Source of the DNA: JABCPE02 sp963520375
GTDB lineage: Bacteria; Bacteroidota; Bacteroidia; Flavobacteriales; Weeksellaceae
Length of the DNA: 64,000 bases
Assembly (NCBI GenBank): GCA_963520375.1
Contig: CAUQQF010000005.1
Span: 1-64,000, forward strand
Reading direction: 5' to 3'
The notes beneath the pieces are model-generated. The model did not search any database. It had not been told where the DNA came from and saw nothing but the letters and a program-made list of their open reading frames with translations. A program made the translations under genes and the position numbers. Shown here piece by piece: positions 51,969-60,609 of the stretch. Within the stretch, counting starts at the first letter, position 1. Every line of letters starts with the position of its first letter.

Positions 51969-53582
51969 TTATTTTTTATGATTTGCAGATGCTTTTATAA
52001 AAGCAATGAACAAAGGATGTGGAGATGCCACCGTGCTCTTGTATTCTGGGTGGTACTGCACGCCCACATAGAAAGGATGGTCTTTGAGTTCCACTACTTC
52101 TACGAGGTGGGTTTCAGGGTTGAATCCAGAAGGGATAAGTCCCTTTTTCTCATAATCCTCTATGTAGTCATTGTTAAATTCATATCTGTGTCTATGTCTT
52201 TCCGAAATCAGTTCTGCATTGTAGATTTCCGCGATTTTGGTGTTTGGTTTTAGTTCGCATTTCCAAGCGCCCAGACGCATAGTTCCGCCTTTGTTTATCA
52301 CATCTTTCTGCTCCTCCATCAGGCTGATAACAGGGTAAGGAGAGTTGTCATCAAACTCCATACTATTCGCCTTTTCAAATCCTAATACATTTCTCGCAAA
52401 TTCTATCGTGACAATCTGCATTCCGAGACAAATTCCTAATAATGGAATTTTGTTTTCTCGGGCGTATTTAGCAGCAGTTATCTTTCCTTCTATTCCTCTG
52501 TCGCCAAAACCAGGAGCGATGAGAATACCATCTAAATCTTTTAGATAATCTTCTGCATTTTCGTTTTCTAAATCACCGCTGTATATCCATTTTAGTTTTA
52601 CATCTATTTCCTCTGATGCTCCTGCGTGGATGAAAGCCTCGGCTATGGATTTGTATGAATCTTGTAAAGAAACATATTTGCCGACAAGCCCTATTTCTAC
52701 GGATTTTTTAGGGTTTTTATATTTTTTAAGGAAATTTTGCCAGTTTTTTAGATTAGGTTCTTTGTCGTAAGGAAGTCCCAATCCTTTAAGAACCACTTGG
52801 TCAAAATTCTGCTCGTGCAGTTCTATAGGAACGCGGTATATAGTGTCTACATCCTTGCATTCCACTACATTTTCTATGGCTACATTACAGAACTGAGCAA
52901 GTTTAGACTTGATGTCTTTGGTGATGGTGTGTTCGGTTCTGCAGACTAAAACATCTGCCTGAACGCCGCTTTCCATCAATGCTTTTACAGAGTGCTGAGA
53001 AGGTTTTGTTTTTAATTCACCACTTGAAGCCAGATAAGGCAGCAAAGTAAGGTGAATCACCATAGAGTTTTTCTCTCCCAGCTCCCATTTCAGCTGACGA
53101 ACAGACTCTATGTAGGGCAAAGACTCTATGTCTCCTACAGTCCCGCCTATTTCAGTGATGATGATATCATAACCTTCATTAGAAAGAATTTTTATTCTTC
53201 TCTTTATCTCATTGGTAATGTGTGGAATTACCTGCACAGTTTTTCCTAGGAAATCACCTTTTCGCTCTTTTTCTATTACGGTTTGGTAGATTCTTCCTGT
53301 GGTTACATTATTATTTTGGCTGGTATTGGTATCCAGGAATCTCTCATAGTGCCCTAGGTCTAGGTCTGTTTCTGCGCCGTCTTCGGTGACATAGCATTCG
53401 CCGTGTTCGTACGGGTTCAGTGTCCCTGGGTCGATGTTGATATAAGGGTCAAGTTTCTGTATCGTGACTTTAAATCCTCTGGCTTTCAGTAGCATACCGA
53501 GGGAAGCAGAAACGATTCCTTTTCCTAATGATGATGTTACACCTCCTGTTACAAAGATGTATTTGGTATTGTTTTTAGACAT
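51969..53582 (-). CDS. pyrG: CTP synthase
   Basis: PyrG aminates UTP to CTP using glutamine. The 537-aa protein has the synthetase P-loop TGGVTSSLGKGIVSASLG at the N-terminus, the CTP/Mg segment TEIGGTVGDIESLPY, and a C-terminal glutaminase domain with the Cys in LLGICLGMQIV and the His/Glu in VQYHPEYKS. I start at MSKNNTKYIF; six further upstream codons are open but unlike the family, and a -7 box overlaps them. Confidence 0.97.
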   Translation of the reverse strand: MSKNNTKYIFVTGGVTSSLGKGIVSASLGMLLKARGFKVTIQKLDPYINIDPGTLNPYEHGECYVTEDGAETDLDLGHYERFLDTNTSQNNNVTTGRIYQTVIEKERKGDFLGKTVQVIPHITNEIKRRIKILSNEGYDIIITEIGGTVGDIESLPYIESVRQLKWELGEKNSMVIHLTLLPYLASSGELKTKPSQHSVKALMESGVQADVLVCRTEHTITKDIKSKLAQFCNVAIENVVECKDVDTIYRVPIELHEQNFDQVVLKGLGLPYDKEPNLKNWQNFLKKYKNPKKSVEIGLVGKYVSLQDSYKSIAEAFIHAGASEEIDVKLKWIYSGDLENENAEDYLKDLDGILIAPGFGDRGIEGKITAAKYARENKIPLLGICLGMQIVTIEFARNVLGFEKANSMEFDDNSPYPVISLMEEQKDVINKGGTMRLGAWKCELKPNTKIAEIYNAELISERHRHRYEFNNDYIEDYEKKGLIPSGFNPETHLVEVVELKDHPFYVGVQYHPEYKSTVASPHPLFIAFIKASANHKK

Positions 53583-53597
53583 TCGTTTAGGTTTGTG

Positions 53598-53629
53598 CAA
53601 AGTTAAAATAAAACGCCATATTATGCAAG
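53598..53629 (-). promoter_or_regulatory. Predicted promoter for pyrG
   Basis: On the minus strand TAACTTTG (53598-53605) fits the -7 element; CTTG (53626-53629) lies 20 bases upstream as a near -33 match. The start codon is 15 bases past the -7 box. Confidence 0.48.
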
Positions 53630-53650
53630 AAACAAAATATTAAAGAGGAT

Positions 53651-54331
53651 TTAGCTCCAATAGAATTTTTGGATAATTTGTTGTTTCTTACGATCGATGG
53701 AGAGTTTTATTTCATCTTCACCAGATGTTAAATAGTTGTATCCACAGACTTTTCCGACCAATTCATCGCTTCGGTTAGTTATACCAGTTTTACTAAGGCT
53801 GATTACAGGTTTATTCACTTGGTCATTGAGTCCATAGTATCCATAATCACGGATGAAAAGACCGATATCCAGATATTTATCACGGGTGATCCAGTAGCTC
53901 AGTAGCATATCAGCATACATATAGAGGTCATGGGAGATTTTTCTTCGTTTTATTCTCATTTTTTCCAAATGGCTATCCCTTGCTTCTTCCCATGAGTGGT
54001 TCTTTAGATACTCGGATTTATGCTTGTTGTAGTCTTCTTCTATGGAGGCGTACCATTCTAAAAGTGGAGCTGTTTCTTCCATATTGATTACGGAATTATC
54101 AAATTGATAATGAGTACCATCCCAGTCAAATCTAATGAAATCCCATTCAAATCTCTCGCCATCTTTGATGAGATAAGGATAAGCATCACCCAAAACTGAA
54201 ATAAAATGCACCTTACCTTCTTTTTTGTCCATGTCTTCTCCCAAATCTATGGTAACCAGTGGGAAAAATATAGTTTTGTAAATGGGCAATGGATTGCTAA
54301 AAACTTCTTCTATTGTGGGAAATAATTTCAT
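53651..54331 (-). CDS. Hypothetical protein, 226 aa
   Basis: A soluble, charged protein with many aromatic residues (FEWDFIRFDWDGTHYQF; LLEWYASIEEDYNKHKSEYL; DIGLFIRDYGYYGLNDQV). There is no signal peptide, membrane helix or known motif. The acidic Trp/Tyr-rich text loosely recalls SMI1/KNR4-type or DUF1963-like proteins used as immunity factors, but I cannot assign it. It ends 68 bases upstream of pyrG on the same strand and is divergent from miaA. Confidence 0.6.
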   Translation of the reverse strand: MKLFPTIEEVFSNPLPIYKTIFFPLVTIDLGEDMDKKEGKVHFISVLGDAYPYLIKDGERFEWDFIRFDWDGTHYQFDNSVINMEETAPLLEWYASIEEDYNKHKSEYLKNHSWEEARDSHLEKMRIKRRKISHDLYMYADMLLSYWITRDKYLDIGLFIRDYGYYGLNDQVNKPVISLSKTGITNRSDELVGKVCGYNYLTSGEDEIKLSIDRKKQQIIQKFYWS

Positions 54332-54450
54332 GACTTTTTATGTTAAAATTTTGGTATTAATGTTACAAATATAAAGCTTTTAGCCAAAAAAATAGAAAAA
54401 ACAAATGGCATCATAGAAAATATTTTTATTCTCAAAATGAGTAAAATCCA

Positions 54451-54458
54451 TATCTTTG
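54451..54458 (+). promoter_or_regulatory. -7-like element upstream of miaA
   Basis: TATCTTTG fits TAnnTTTG, 22 bases before the miaA ATG. The -33 position is T-rich without a clear TTG. Confidence 0.42.
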
Positions 54459-54478
54459 AGGCCTATTTTTAAAATTAA

Positions 54479-55384
54479 ATGAAGAAAAGACTTTTTTCGG
54501 TGGTAGGACCTACGGGAATTGGTAAAACGAAATTGGCAATCGCAATAGCGAAATACTTCGGTACCGAGATTGTATCCTGTGATGCACGCCAGTTTTTTGC
54601 GGAAATGCCCATTGGCACGGCTGCACCGACAGAAGATGAACTTGCCCAAGTGAAACACCATTTCATAGGAAACCTCAGTGTGGTGGACGAATACTCCATC
54701 GGGCAGTATGAAAAAGATGCCTTGGAAAAATTAGAACAACTCTTCCAAAAGTATGATAATGTAGTGCTGGTGGGCGGTTCGGGAATGTATGAAAAGGCAG
54801 TTGCAGAGGGATTGAACAATCTTCCAGAATCAAATCCAGAGAATCAGAAAAAATTAGGGCATCTTTTCAGCGAGGGTGGAATAGAAGCCTTGCAAAAACT
54901 TTTGAAAGAATTGGATGAAGCTTATTATCAGATAGTTGACAAAGAAAACCCGCGCCGACTGATGAGGGCTTTGGATATTATCTGGCAGACAGGAAAAACT
55001 TACACGGAAAATATTGAAAATCCGTTGGTTAAAAGAGATTTTGATGTTGTCAGAATTGGGATTTCTGCGGACAGAGAAATTATCTATGACCGAATTAACC
55101 AAAGGGTGGATTTGATGGTGCAGAGTGGGCTTTTGGAAGAAGCGAAAAATCTTATTCCATATAAAGACAAAACAGCCCTGCAGACAGTGGGTTATACAGA
55201 ATTATTCAAATATTTTTCGGGCGAATGGGAGCTGGATTTTGCTATTTCAGAAATAAAGAAAAATTCCCGAAGATACGCCAAAAGACAGCTTACATGGCTT
55301 AGAAAACTGGAAAATATCCATTGGATAAAATATAACTACACACAGGAGGAATTAGAAAAATTATTAGAAACTATCAAAAAATGA
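54479..55384 (+). CDS. miaA: tRNA dimethylallyltransferase
   Basis: MiaA adds a dimethylallyl group to A37 of tRNAs reading UNN codons. The 301-aa protein has the P-loop VGPTGIGKTKLAIAIA, SCDARQFFAEMPIGTA (here DARQ replaces the common DSRQ), VLVGGSGMYEKAV, and the late NSRRYAKRQLTWLRK. Its stop overlaps the start of the redoxin gene by 4 bases. Confidence 0.95.
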   Translation: MKKRLFSVVGPTGIGKTKLAIAIAKYFGTEIVSCDARQFFAEMPIGTAAPTEDELAQVKHHFIGNLSVVDEYSIGQYEKDALEKLEQLFQKYDNVVLVGGSGMYEKAVAEGLNNLPESNPENQKKLGHLFSEGGIEALQKLLKELDEAYYQIVDKENPRRLMRALDIIWQTGKTYTENIENPLVKRDFDVVRIGISADREIIYDRINQRVDLMVQSGLLEEAKNLIPYKDKTALQTVGYTELFKYFSGEWELDFAISEIKKNSRRYAKRQLTWLRKLENIHWIKYNYTQEELEKLLETIKK

Positions 55385-55935
55385 AAAACTTTTTAAAAAA
55401 ACAATGGAGTAACATCCTATTTGGCGCATTTATATTGGCATTTTTCTTCGTGCCGGGCGTTCGTGAGTCTATCCAAAGACTTTTCTTGATGAAACCTTCG
55501 TTAGAGAAATCGCAGAGTATAGGAATGCTCTCAGAATCAGAATGTAATGTAGAATTAAAGGGGATAAATGTCCCAGATGCCAATTTGTCCGATTTTAAGG
55601 GAAAACCTATTTTTCTCAACTTTTGGGGAAGCTGGTGTCCGCCTTGTAGAGCTGAATTTCCTACTATCCAGAGCCTTTATGAAGGTAAAAAAGGTAAAAT
55701 AGAATTTGTCCTCATTGCCATGCAGGATGAGGAGCAGAAAGTGAGGGATTTTATCAAGAAAAATGGCTATACTACGCCTGTTTATCTACTGAAAGAGCCG
55801 CTTAGCGAGAAGTTTAGTATAGATGTTTTTCCTACGACTTTTATCCTTGGGAAGGATGGGCAGATACTCAAAAAAGATGAAGGAGCGGCCGACTGGAATA
55901 GTCAGGCGGTTCATGATTTTATAGATAAATTGTAA
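55381..55935 (+). CDS. TlpA-family membrane-anchored thiol-disulfide oxidoreductase
   Basis: This 184-aa protein has one N-terminal membrane helix (ILFGAFILAFFFVPGV, no lipobox) and a thioredoxin domain with the motif FWGSWCPPCRAEFPTI near residues 82-97 and the cis-proline at DVFPTTFIL. It faces the periplasm and probably reduces disulfides. It is translationally coupled to miaA through an ATGA overlap. Confidence 0.92.
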   Translation: MKNFLKKQWSNILFGAFILAFFFVPGVRESIQRLFLMKPSLEKSQSIGMLSESECNVELKGINVPDANLSDFKGKPIFLNFWGSWCPPCRAEFPTIQSLYEGKKGKIEFVLIAMQDEEQKVRDFIKKNGYTTPVYLLKEPLSEKFSIDVFPTTFILGKDGQILKKDEGAADWNSQAVHDFIDKL

Positions 55936-55984
55936 TTTTTGGCAAGAGTTTTGCTGCTTTTATTATCAAAAAATATTTATAAAA

Positions 55985-56281
55985 ATGAAAAAAATTAAGA
56001 TGGCTTATCAAGTTTATAAAAACAGAAGTTTTTTCACTAAAATTCCTGATATTTTTAGAATGATAAAGTCTTCATTTAGAGGAGGATATAAGATGAATAA
56101 ATCATCAGTAATCATTCCAATGCTTATATTTATCTACATGCTTTCTCCTTTGGATTTTATTCCAGATTTTATTCCTTTTATTGGGATTTTGGATGATTTG
56201 GGACTTTTTGCTATTGCAGTTTCCAAACTGACAAAAGAGCTAGATAATTTTTATCTATGGGAGGCTAATAGAGTGGAGTAG
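55985..56281 (+). CDS. YkvA-family protein (DUF1232)
   Basis: This 98-aa protein has the DUF1232 core YMLSPLDFIPDFIPFIGILDD (written in part: SPLDFIPDFIPFIGILDD, about residues 53-70) in a hydrophobic hairpin, which marks the family. Function is unknown. It follows the redoxin gene by about 50 bases and ends at a shared terminator. Confidence 0.88.
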   Translation: MKKIKMAYQVYKNRSFFTKIPDIFRMIKSSFRGGYKMNKSSVIIPMLIFIYMLSPLDFIPDFIPFIGILDDLGLFAIAVSKLTKELDNFYLWEANRVE

Positions 56282-56311
56282 TGCTAAACACCAATAAATT
56301 ATAAATAAAAT

Positions 56312-56344
56312 AAAAAAACATACTTTTTTAAGTATGTTTTTTTT
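56312..56344. terminator. Bidirectional terminator shared by ykvA-like gene and coaBC
   Basis: ACATACTT and AAGTATGT (56318-56325 and 56330-56337) form a stem flanked by A7 and T8 runs. The coaBC stop codon (56328-56330) lies in and next to the loop, so the terminator overlaps the coaBC 3' end. Confidence 0.82.
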
Positions 56345-57536
56345 GTAACTGTTCTTGTACAAAATCTAAAATGTCTTTTGCGACATCTTCTTTGGATTTT
56401 AGAGCAAAATCTTTCTGTTCTGAAGGTGTGATGATTTTGATTTTGTTGGTATCGTTTTTAAATCCAGCACCGCTGTCTTTTAGTGAGTTTAGGACTATCA
56501 TATCTAGGTTTTTTCGCACTAGTTTTCCTTTTGCGTTTTCTTCTTCGTTCTGAGTTTCCAAAGCGAAACCAACCAAAAATTGGTTTTTCTTTTTCTCGCC
56601 CATAGTTTTCAGAATATCAGGATTTTTCACTAATGTGATGGTCATTTCCTCATCATTCTTTTTGATTTTCTCTTGGGCAACTTCTTTCGGAGCATAGTCT
56701 GCCACTGCGGCACTCATTATCGCAATATCTGTATTGTCAAAATATTGAAATACAGCATTGTACATTTCTTTTGCGGAGTTTACTTTTTCTAATGATATGT
56801 TTTTGTCTGTGCTTAGTGCAGTCGGCCCTGAAATGAGAATCACCTTGGCTCCTCTTTTTTCGGCTTCTTCCGCGATGGCAAATCCCATTTTCCCAGAGGA
56901 ATGATTTCCGATAAATCGCACAGGGTCAATGGCTTCGTAAGTCGGGCCTGCCGTTACGAGAACCGTTTTTCCAGCTAAAGATTTTTTTTGCTTTGAATTA
57001 AAGAAATCAAAAATAGTTTTATAAATAGTTTCTGTTTCTACCATTCGCCCTTTGCCTACCAGGCCGCTCGCCAGTTCGCCTTCTTCTGCAGGGATGATGA
57101 TGTTCCCATATTCCTCGGCAAGTTTTAGATTTCGCTCGGTAGAAGGGTGGATGTACATATCTAGATCCATCGCAGGAGCTATAAACACAGGACATTTTGC
57201 CGAAAGATAGGTGGCTATCACTAGATTGTCACATACGCCATTCACCATCTTTGCAAGAGTATTGGCGGTGCATGGCGCTACCAGCATTACATCTGCCCAC
57301 AGAGCCAAATCTACATGGCTGTTCCATTCTCCATCTTGTGAGGAAAACTCGCTGAACACCTTTCTTTTAGATAAGGTGGATAGGGTAAGAGGGCTTACAA
57401 ATTCTTTTGTGGACGGCGTTAGGAGAACCTGCACCTCTGCTCCGTTTTTGATGAAATCCCTTACAAGAGTATTGATTTTATAGGCTGCGATACCGCCCGT
57501 GATTGCGATTAGTATTTTTTTTCCTGATAAATCCAT
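56328..57536 (-). CDS. coaBC: Bifunctional PPC synthetase / PPC decarboxylase (CoaBC)
   Basis: CoaBC joins phosphopantothenate with cysteine and decarboxylates the product to phosphopantetheine in CoA synthesis. The 402-aa protein has the flavin-binding CoaC part (ITGGIAAYK, NTLAKMVNGVCDNLV, APAMDLDMYIHPS) and the CoaB part (VTAGPTYEAIDPVRFIGNHS, SGKMGFAIAEEAEKRGA, SAAVADYAPKE). The C-terminal end encodes QLQKKHT inside a terminator hairpin. Confidence 0.95.
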   Translation of the reverse strand: MDLSGKKILIAITGGIAAYKINTLVRDFIKNGAEVQVLLTPSTKEFVSPLTLSTLSKRKVFSEFSSQDGEWNSHVDLALWADVMLVAPCTANTLAKMVNGVCDNLVIATYLSAKCPVFIAPAMDLDMYIHPSTERNLKLAEEYGNIIIPAEEGELASGLVGKGRMVETETIYKTIFDFFNSKQKKSLAGKTVLVTAGPTYEAIDPVRFIGNHSSGKMGFAIAEEAEKRGAKVILISGPTALSTDKNISLEKVNSAKEMYNAVFQYFDNTDIAIMSAAVADYAPKEVAQEKIKKNDEEMTITLVKNPDILKTMGEKKKNQFLVGFALETQNEEENAKGKLVRKNLDMIVLNSLKDSGAGFKNDTNKIKIITPSEQKDFALKSKEDVAKDILDFVQEQLQKKHT

Positions 57537-57572
57537 GTGGTTTTAAATTTTGGAATAAAATTGGGTAAATAT

Positions 57573-57615
57573 AAAAACAAAAAAGTTGTAACTTACACGA
57601 AATTACAACTTTTTT
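57573..57615 (-). terminator. Terminator after rpoZ
   Basis: The 13-bp perfect stem AAAAAAGTTGTAA / TTACAACTTTTTT (57579-57615, 11-base loop) is followed on the minus strand by TGTTTTTAT. It lies between rpoZ and coaBC. Confidence 0.88.
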
Positions 57616-57643
57616 GATAAAATAAATATAAAAATAAAAAAGA

Positions 57644-57964
57644 TTATTTATCGGTTTTTCTGAAATAAATCTCATCATCCATCCATTCTTTGATGGCGAT
57701 AGATGTAGGTTTTGGTAATTTTTCGTAGTATTTAGAGATTTCTATCTGTTCTCTATTTTCGAAAACTTCTTCTAAAGAAGTGTCGCGCACAGCAAATTCA
57801 TCAAGCTTATTATGCAGCTCAGTTCTTATTTCAGAGTTGATTTGTTCTGCTCTTTTTCCCATGATTACAATAGCCTCGTAGATACTTCCTACTTTTTCCT
57901 CTATTTTGTCTTTGTCGTAAGTAATGGTATTAACTTCAGCTTTGATATCTTTAATGTTTCTCAT
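57644..57964 (-). CDS. rpoZ: RNA polymerase omega-subunit-like protein
   Basis: This 106-aa protein matches the Bacteroidota omega group: SIYEAIVIMGKRAEQINSEI (residues about 27-46) corresponds to the conserved omega helix, followed by an acidic C-terminal part. Omega helps assemble the beta-prime subunit. It lies next to bamD and coaBC, the usual flavobacterial order bamD-rpoZ-coaBC, and has a predicted promoter. Confidence 0.88.
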   Translation of the reverse strand: MRNIKDIKAEVNTITYDKDKIEEKVGSIYEAIVIMGKRAEQINSEIRTELHNKLDEFAVRDTSLEEVFENREQIEISKYYEKLPKPTSIAIKEWMDDEIYFRKTDK

Positions 57965-57984
57965 CTTTACAAAAAATTATTCCG

Positions 57985-58014
57985 CAAATTTAGTAAATAA
58001 AAAATAAATTCAAA
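57985..58014 (-). promoter_or_regulatory. Predicted promoter for rpoZ
   Basis: On the minus strand TTTG (58011-58014) and TAAATTTG (57985-57992) are 18 bases apart, with the start 20 bases further on. The promoter lies between the bamD stop and rpoZ. Confidence 0.5.
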
Positions 58015-58019
58015 AAACT

Positions 58020-58916
58020 TTATTTTTCCTCTTCTTCCTTTTCTCTCTTTTTCAGTTCTTCCTCTCTTTGTTTTTCTAGGAATTCAGCTTTTCTTTTTTC
58101 GTTTTCTTCGATTACTTTTAGGTGTTTTTCTAATTCCTTAGATAGTTTTTCTCTCATAGAAGCCGCTTCTTTAGAAGAACTAGTATCAGGATAATCTCTT
58201 TCTACATCCTTTGAAAAAGCGATTGCACTTTCTAAACGATCTTTTTTCAAATCATAGATAGAGTGCATTCCAAGCTCATACTTAGACTTCATAATGTGCT
58301 CAAAACTTTTTTGTCTTAGTTTTGTGCTTGGATAGTCTTCCAGCAGATTTTCAAATGCCGTAACAGCCGCTCTGTAATCAGCCATTCTGAAGTATCTTCT
58401 GGCTTGTTCGTAGTATTTTGTTTCTAGCCTTTGGGTAAGCTCATCTATTTTTTTGTTAGCATCTTCTGCTCTTTCTTTGTCAGAATTAGGATGATTATTT
58501 AAGAAATCCTGAAGCATATTGATAGCAGATTCTGTGCTGGTTTGGTCTAGGTTGTAGTCCGCAGCATCTTGATAGTAGCATATCGCAGCCATGTATGAAG
58601 CTTCTTCTCTTCTTGGGTCATTAAGGAAAGTACCTGCGAAATTTTTGAACTGGTGTCCTGCCAATCTGTAGTTTTTGTCATAATAGTTGGCATAAGCGAG
58701 TTTAAAAACCACTTCTGGTGCATCATCAGTCCCTGCAACTAGGTTAGGAAGTCTGTCATATAGTGCGATGGCGTTAGACCATTTTTTTTGTGCATAAAAT
58801 TCATTAGCGGTATTGAGGATGTAGTCTTTATCACTGCTTTTGAGTGCAGTGGTAAGTTGTCTATTACACGAAATTATGCTCAATGAGGCTAAAGCAACAA
58901 CAAAATATTTTTTCAT
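58020..58916 (-). CDS. bamD: Outer membrane protein assembly factor BamD
   Basis: BamD is a lipoprotein of the BAM complex that folds outer-membrane barrels. The 298-aa protein has a lipoprotein signal (VALASLSIISCNRQL, Cys17) and tetratricopeptide-like repeats (ANEFYAQKKWSNAIALYDRL; FKLAYANYYDKNYRLAGHQF; YFRMADYRAAVTAFENLL). A highly charged Glu/Lys tail (residues about 270-298) extends beyond the usual fold. Confidence 0.94.
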   Translation of the reverse strand: MKKYFVVALASLSIISCNRQLTTALKSSDKDYILNTANEFYAQKKWSNAIALYDRLPNLVAGTDDAPEVVFKLAYANYYDKNYRLAGHQFKNFAGTFLNDPRREEASYMAAICYYQDAADYNLDQTSTESAINMLQDFLNNHPNSDKERAEDANKKIDELTQRLETKYYEQARRYFRMADYRAAVTAFENLLEDYPSTKLRQKSFEHIMKSKYELGMHSIYDLKKDRLESAIAFSKDVERDYPDTSSSKEAASMREKLSKELEKHLKVIEENEKRKAEFLEKQREEELKKREKEEEEK

Positions 58917-59011
58917 AAATTTTGACTAAAAATAAATTTAAACCACAAAAATATGATTTTTTTTTGCCAAAAGAATTGATTTAACAAAAAATTATCATTT
59001 TTATTAGAAAA

Positions 59012-59653
59012 TTATTTTTCATCAAAGCCTAAAATAGCAAAAACACAGTTGTGCAAATGTTCTATTACTTTTTTCTCTATTTTGAGAGGCAGGTCTTGTG
59101 AGGTGCAGTTTAGGAATTTTTCATAAAAAGACCTGTTTCTGATGGTAAACAGAACAGTTCCCACAATAGTAGAGATGATATCCTCCGCCTTTGCAGGTTT
59201 TTTGAAAGTTCCTGTGGCCATGCCTTTTTCTATGATTTTTTCTATAATATTAGTGCAGATAAGATAGAAATCTGTGAGAAGATTTCTGACTCTTTCAGAA
59301 TTTTTCATTTCCTGAGTAACAAAACCATGAAAATGAGTGTATTTTAGAACTTCTCCGACCACGAAATTGATAATTTCTTTTATCTGGATTTCTGGTCTTA
59401 TGTTGCCCAATATTTGGGTAAGTTCAGAGAATTTCTCTTTGCTTCTCTGTATGCGGTATTCATACAGGCAGGTCATCATTTTTTCTTTTGAACCAAAATA
59501 GTAAGAAATCATTGCTACATTGATATTGGCTTTTTTAGAAATCTCCCTTACAGAGGTGTCTTCAAAGCCATTTTGGGCAATAAGTTCCTCAGCCACATTT
59601 AGAATGTGAATTTGTTTTGCGTTAAAAGGTTTTTGCATCTCTTTGTTTATCAA
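59012..59653 (-). CDS. TetR/AcrR-family transcriptional regulator
   Basis: This 213-aa protein has an N-terminal helix-turn-helix (DTSVREISKKANINVAMISY, ending YYFGSKEKM, residues about 33-60) and a helical ligand domain typical of TetR repressors. The ligand is unknown. MQKPFNAKQ five codons later is an alternative start. A -7-like box (TACCTTTG on the minus strand, 59681-59688) and a small inverted repeat lie upstream. No transport genes are adjacent, so the target is unclear; the divergent neighbour is gcvH. Confidence 0.9.
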   Translation of the reverse strand: MINKEMQKPFNAKQIHILNVAEELIAQNGFEDTSVREISKKANINVAMISYYFGSKEKMMTCLYEYRIQRSKEKFSELTQILGNIRPEIQIKEIINFVVGEVLKYTHFHGFVTQEMKNSERVRNLLTDFYLICTNIIEKIIEKGMATGTFKKPAKAEDIISTIVGTVLFTIRNRSFYEKFLNCTSQDLPLKIEKKVIEHLHNCVFAILGFDEK

Positions 59654-59661
59654 TTATAGTT

Positions 59662-59676
59662 AAACCGAAAAGGTTT
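59662..59676. promoter_or_regulatory. Short inverted repeat, possible TetR-type operator
   Basis: AAACC-N5-GGTTT lies between the predicted -7 box (59681-59688) and the start of the TetR gene, where an autoregulatory operator would be expected. The arms are only 5 bp, so chance cannot be excluded. Confidence 0.28.
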
Positions 59677-59745
59677 TCTACAAAGGTAAGGCAATTTTTG
59701 TGAAAAATACTAAAAAAATAACATGATGAATTTCATAAAATAAAT

Positions 59746-59776
59746 TTTGTTTTCTACTGATTTTAGTTTAAATTTG
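59746..59776 (+). promoter_or_regulatory. Predicted promoter for gcvH
   Basis: TTTG (59746-59749) and TAAATTTG (59769-59776) are exactly 19 bases apart; the ATG follows 19 bases after the -7 box. Confidence 0.63.
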
Positions 59777-59795
59777 GAGAAAAATTTTAAATAAA

Positions 59796-60173
59796 ATGAG
59801 TATACCAGCAGAACTAAAGTACACAAAAGACCATGAATGGGTAAGAATAGAAGGAAACATCGCTGTGGTGGGAATCACGGATTTCGCACAGGGTGAGTTA
59901 GGAGACATTGTCTTCGTAGATATTGACAGTGTGGGTGATGAGCTAAACGCAGGAGATGTTTTTGGGAGTGTAGAGGCTGTGAAGACAGTATCTGACCTAT
60001 ATCTTCCGCTTTCTGGGAAAGTAGTAGAGTTTAATGAAGAGCTAGAAAGTGAGCCTGAACTAGTGAACACAGACCCTTATGGAAAGGGCTGGATTATAAA
60101 GTTAGAAATAGCAGCAGGAGCAGATCAGTCAGAACTTCTTTCTGCAGAACAATATAACGAAGTGATTGGATAA
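59796..60173 (+). CDS. gcvH: Glycine cleavage system H protein
   Basis: GcvH carries the aminomethyl group on a lipoyl arm between the P, T and L proteins of glycine cleavage. The 125-aa protein has the lipoylation lysine in GSVEAVKTVSDLYLPLSG and the family start YTKDHEWVRIEGNIAVVGIT. No other gcv genes are adjacent. The last bases overlap the vanZ-like gene. Confidence 0.96.
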   Translation: MSIPAELKYTKDHEWVRIEGNIAVVGITDFAQGELGDIVFVDIDSVGDELNAGDVFGSVEAVKTVSDLYLPLSGKVVEFNEELESEPELVNTDPYGKGWIIKLEIAAGADQSELLSAEQYNEVIG

Positions 60174-60540
60174 GATTAGTCGCCTATTTAGATATAAGAT
60201 ATTGCCCATTTATTGGGCATTTCTTACTTATATGCTTCTCAGACCTGGTGAGGTTAATAGGGAGAAACATTGGTTTGAGTTTCATAACTTAGACAAGATT
60301 GTTCATTTCCTTATTTTTGTTGTCTTAGGGTTCTGTTATAGGGTGGCTTTTTTTAAGCAAAACAAATGGCTTTTTGTGGTGGTGATGTTTATTTATGCGC
60401 TATTCACGGAGGTGGCACAGGGGCTGATGAATATGGGGCGGACGATGGATTTTTATGACCTGCTTGCGGATATGATGGGGGCAGGTTTTGGCTGTTTTCT
60501 TTTTTGGCAAATTTTGTCTTATATAGAGAAAAGGAAATGA
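60166..60540 (+). CDS. VanZ-like membrane protein (TTG start)
   Basis: This 124-aa protein with four membrane helices has the VanZ pattern: LLRPGEVNREKHWFEF, LDKIVHFLIFVVLGFCYR and FTEVAQGLMNMGRTMDFYDL. It starts at a TTG that overlaps the gcvH stop by 8 bases; the next ATG would remove the first helix. VanZ is linked to low-level teicoplanin resistance in enterococci, but the bacterial family is broad and its function is unknown. Coupling to gcvH recurs in flavobacteria by my recollection. Confidence 0.85.
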   Translation: MDKISRLFRYKILPIYWAFLTYMLLRPGEVNREKHWFEFHNLDKIVHFLIFVVLGFCYRVAFFKQNKWLFVVVMFIYALFTEVAQGLMNMGRTMDFYDLLADMMGAGFGCFLFWQILSYIEKRK

Positions 60541-60574
60541 TTTTAGAAATACTGGATAATTCTTTGATTTTTCT

Positions 60575-60582
60575 TACTTTTG
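60575..60582 (+). promoter_or_regulatory. -7-like element before the CBS-like gene
   Basis: TACTTTTG fits TAnnTTTG and lies 27 bases before the ATG at 60610. No good -33 element at the right distance. Confidence 0.4.
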
Positions 60583-60609
60583 CAAAAATTTTCAGAGATA
60601 ATTTTTTAG

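Noticed and set aside
54475..54819. Minus-strand 114-codon frame opposite miaA
   Set aside because: miaA on the plus strand has full family motifs and coupling to the next gene; the antisense frame is a shadow.
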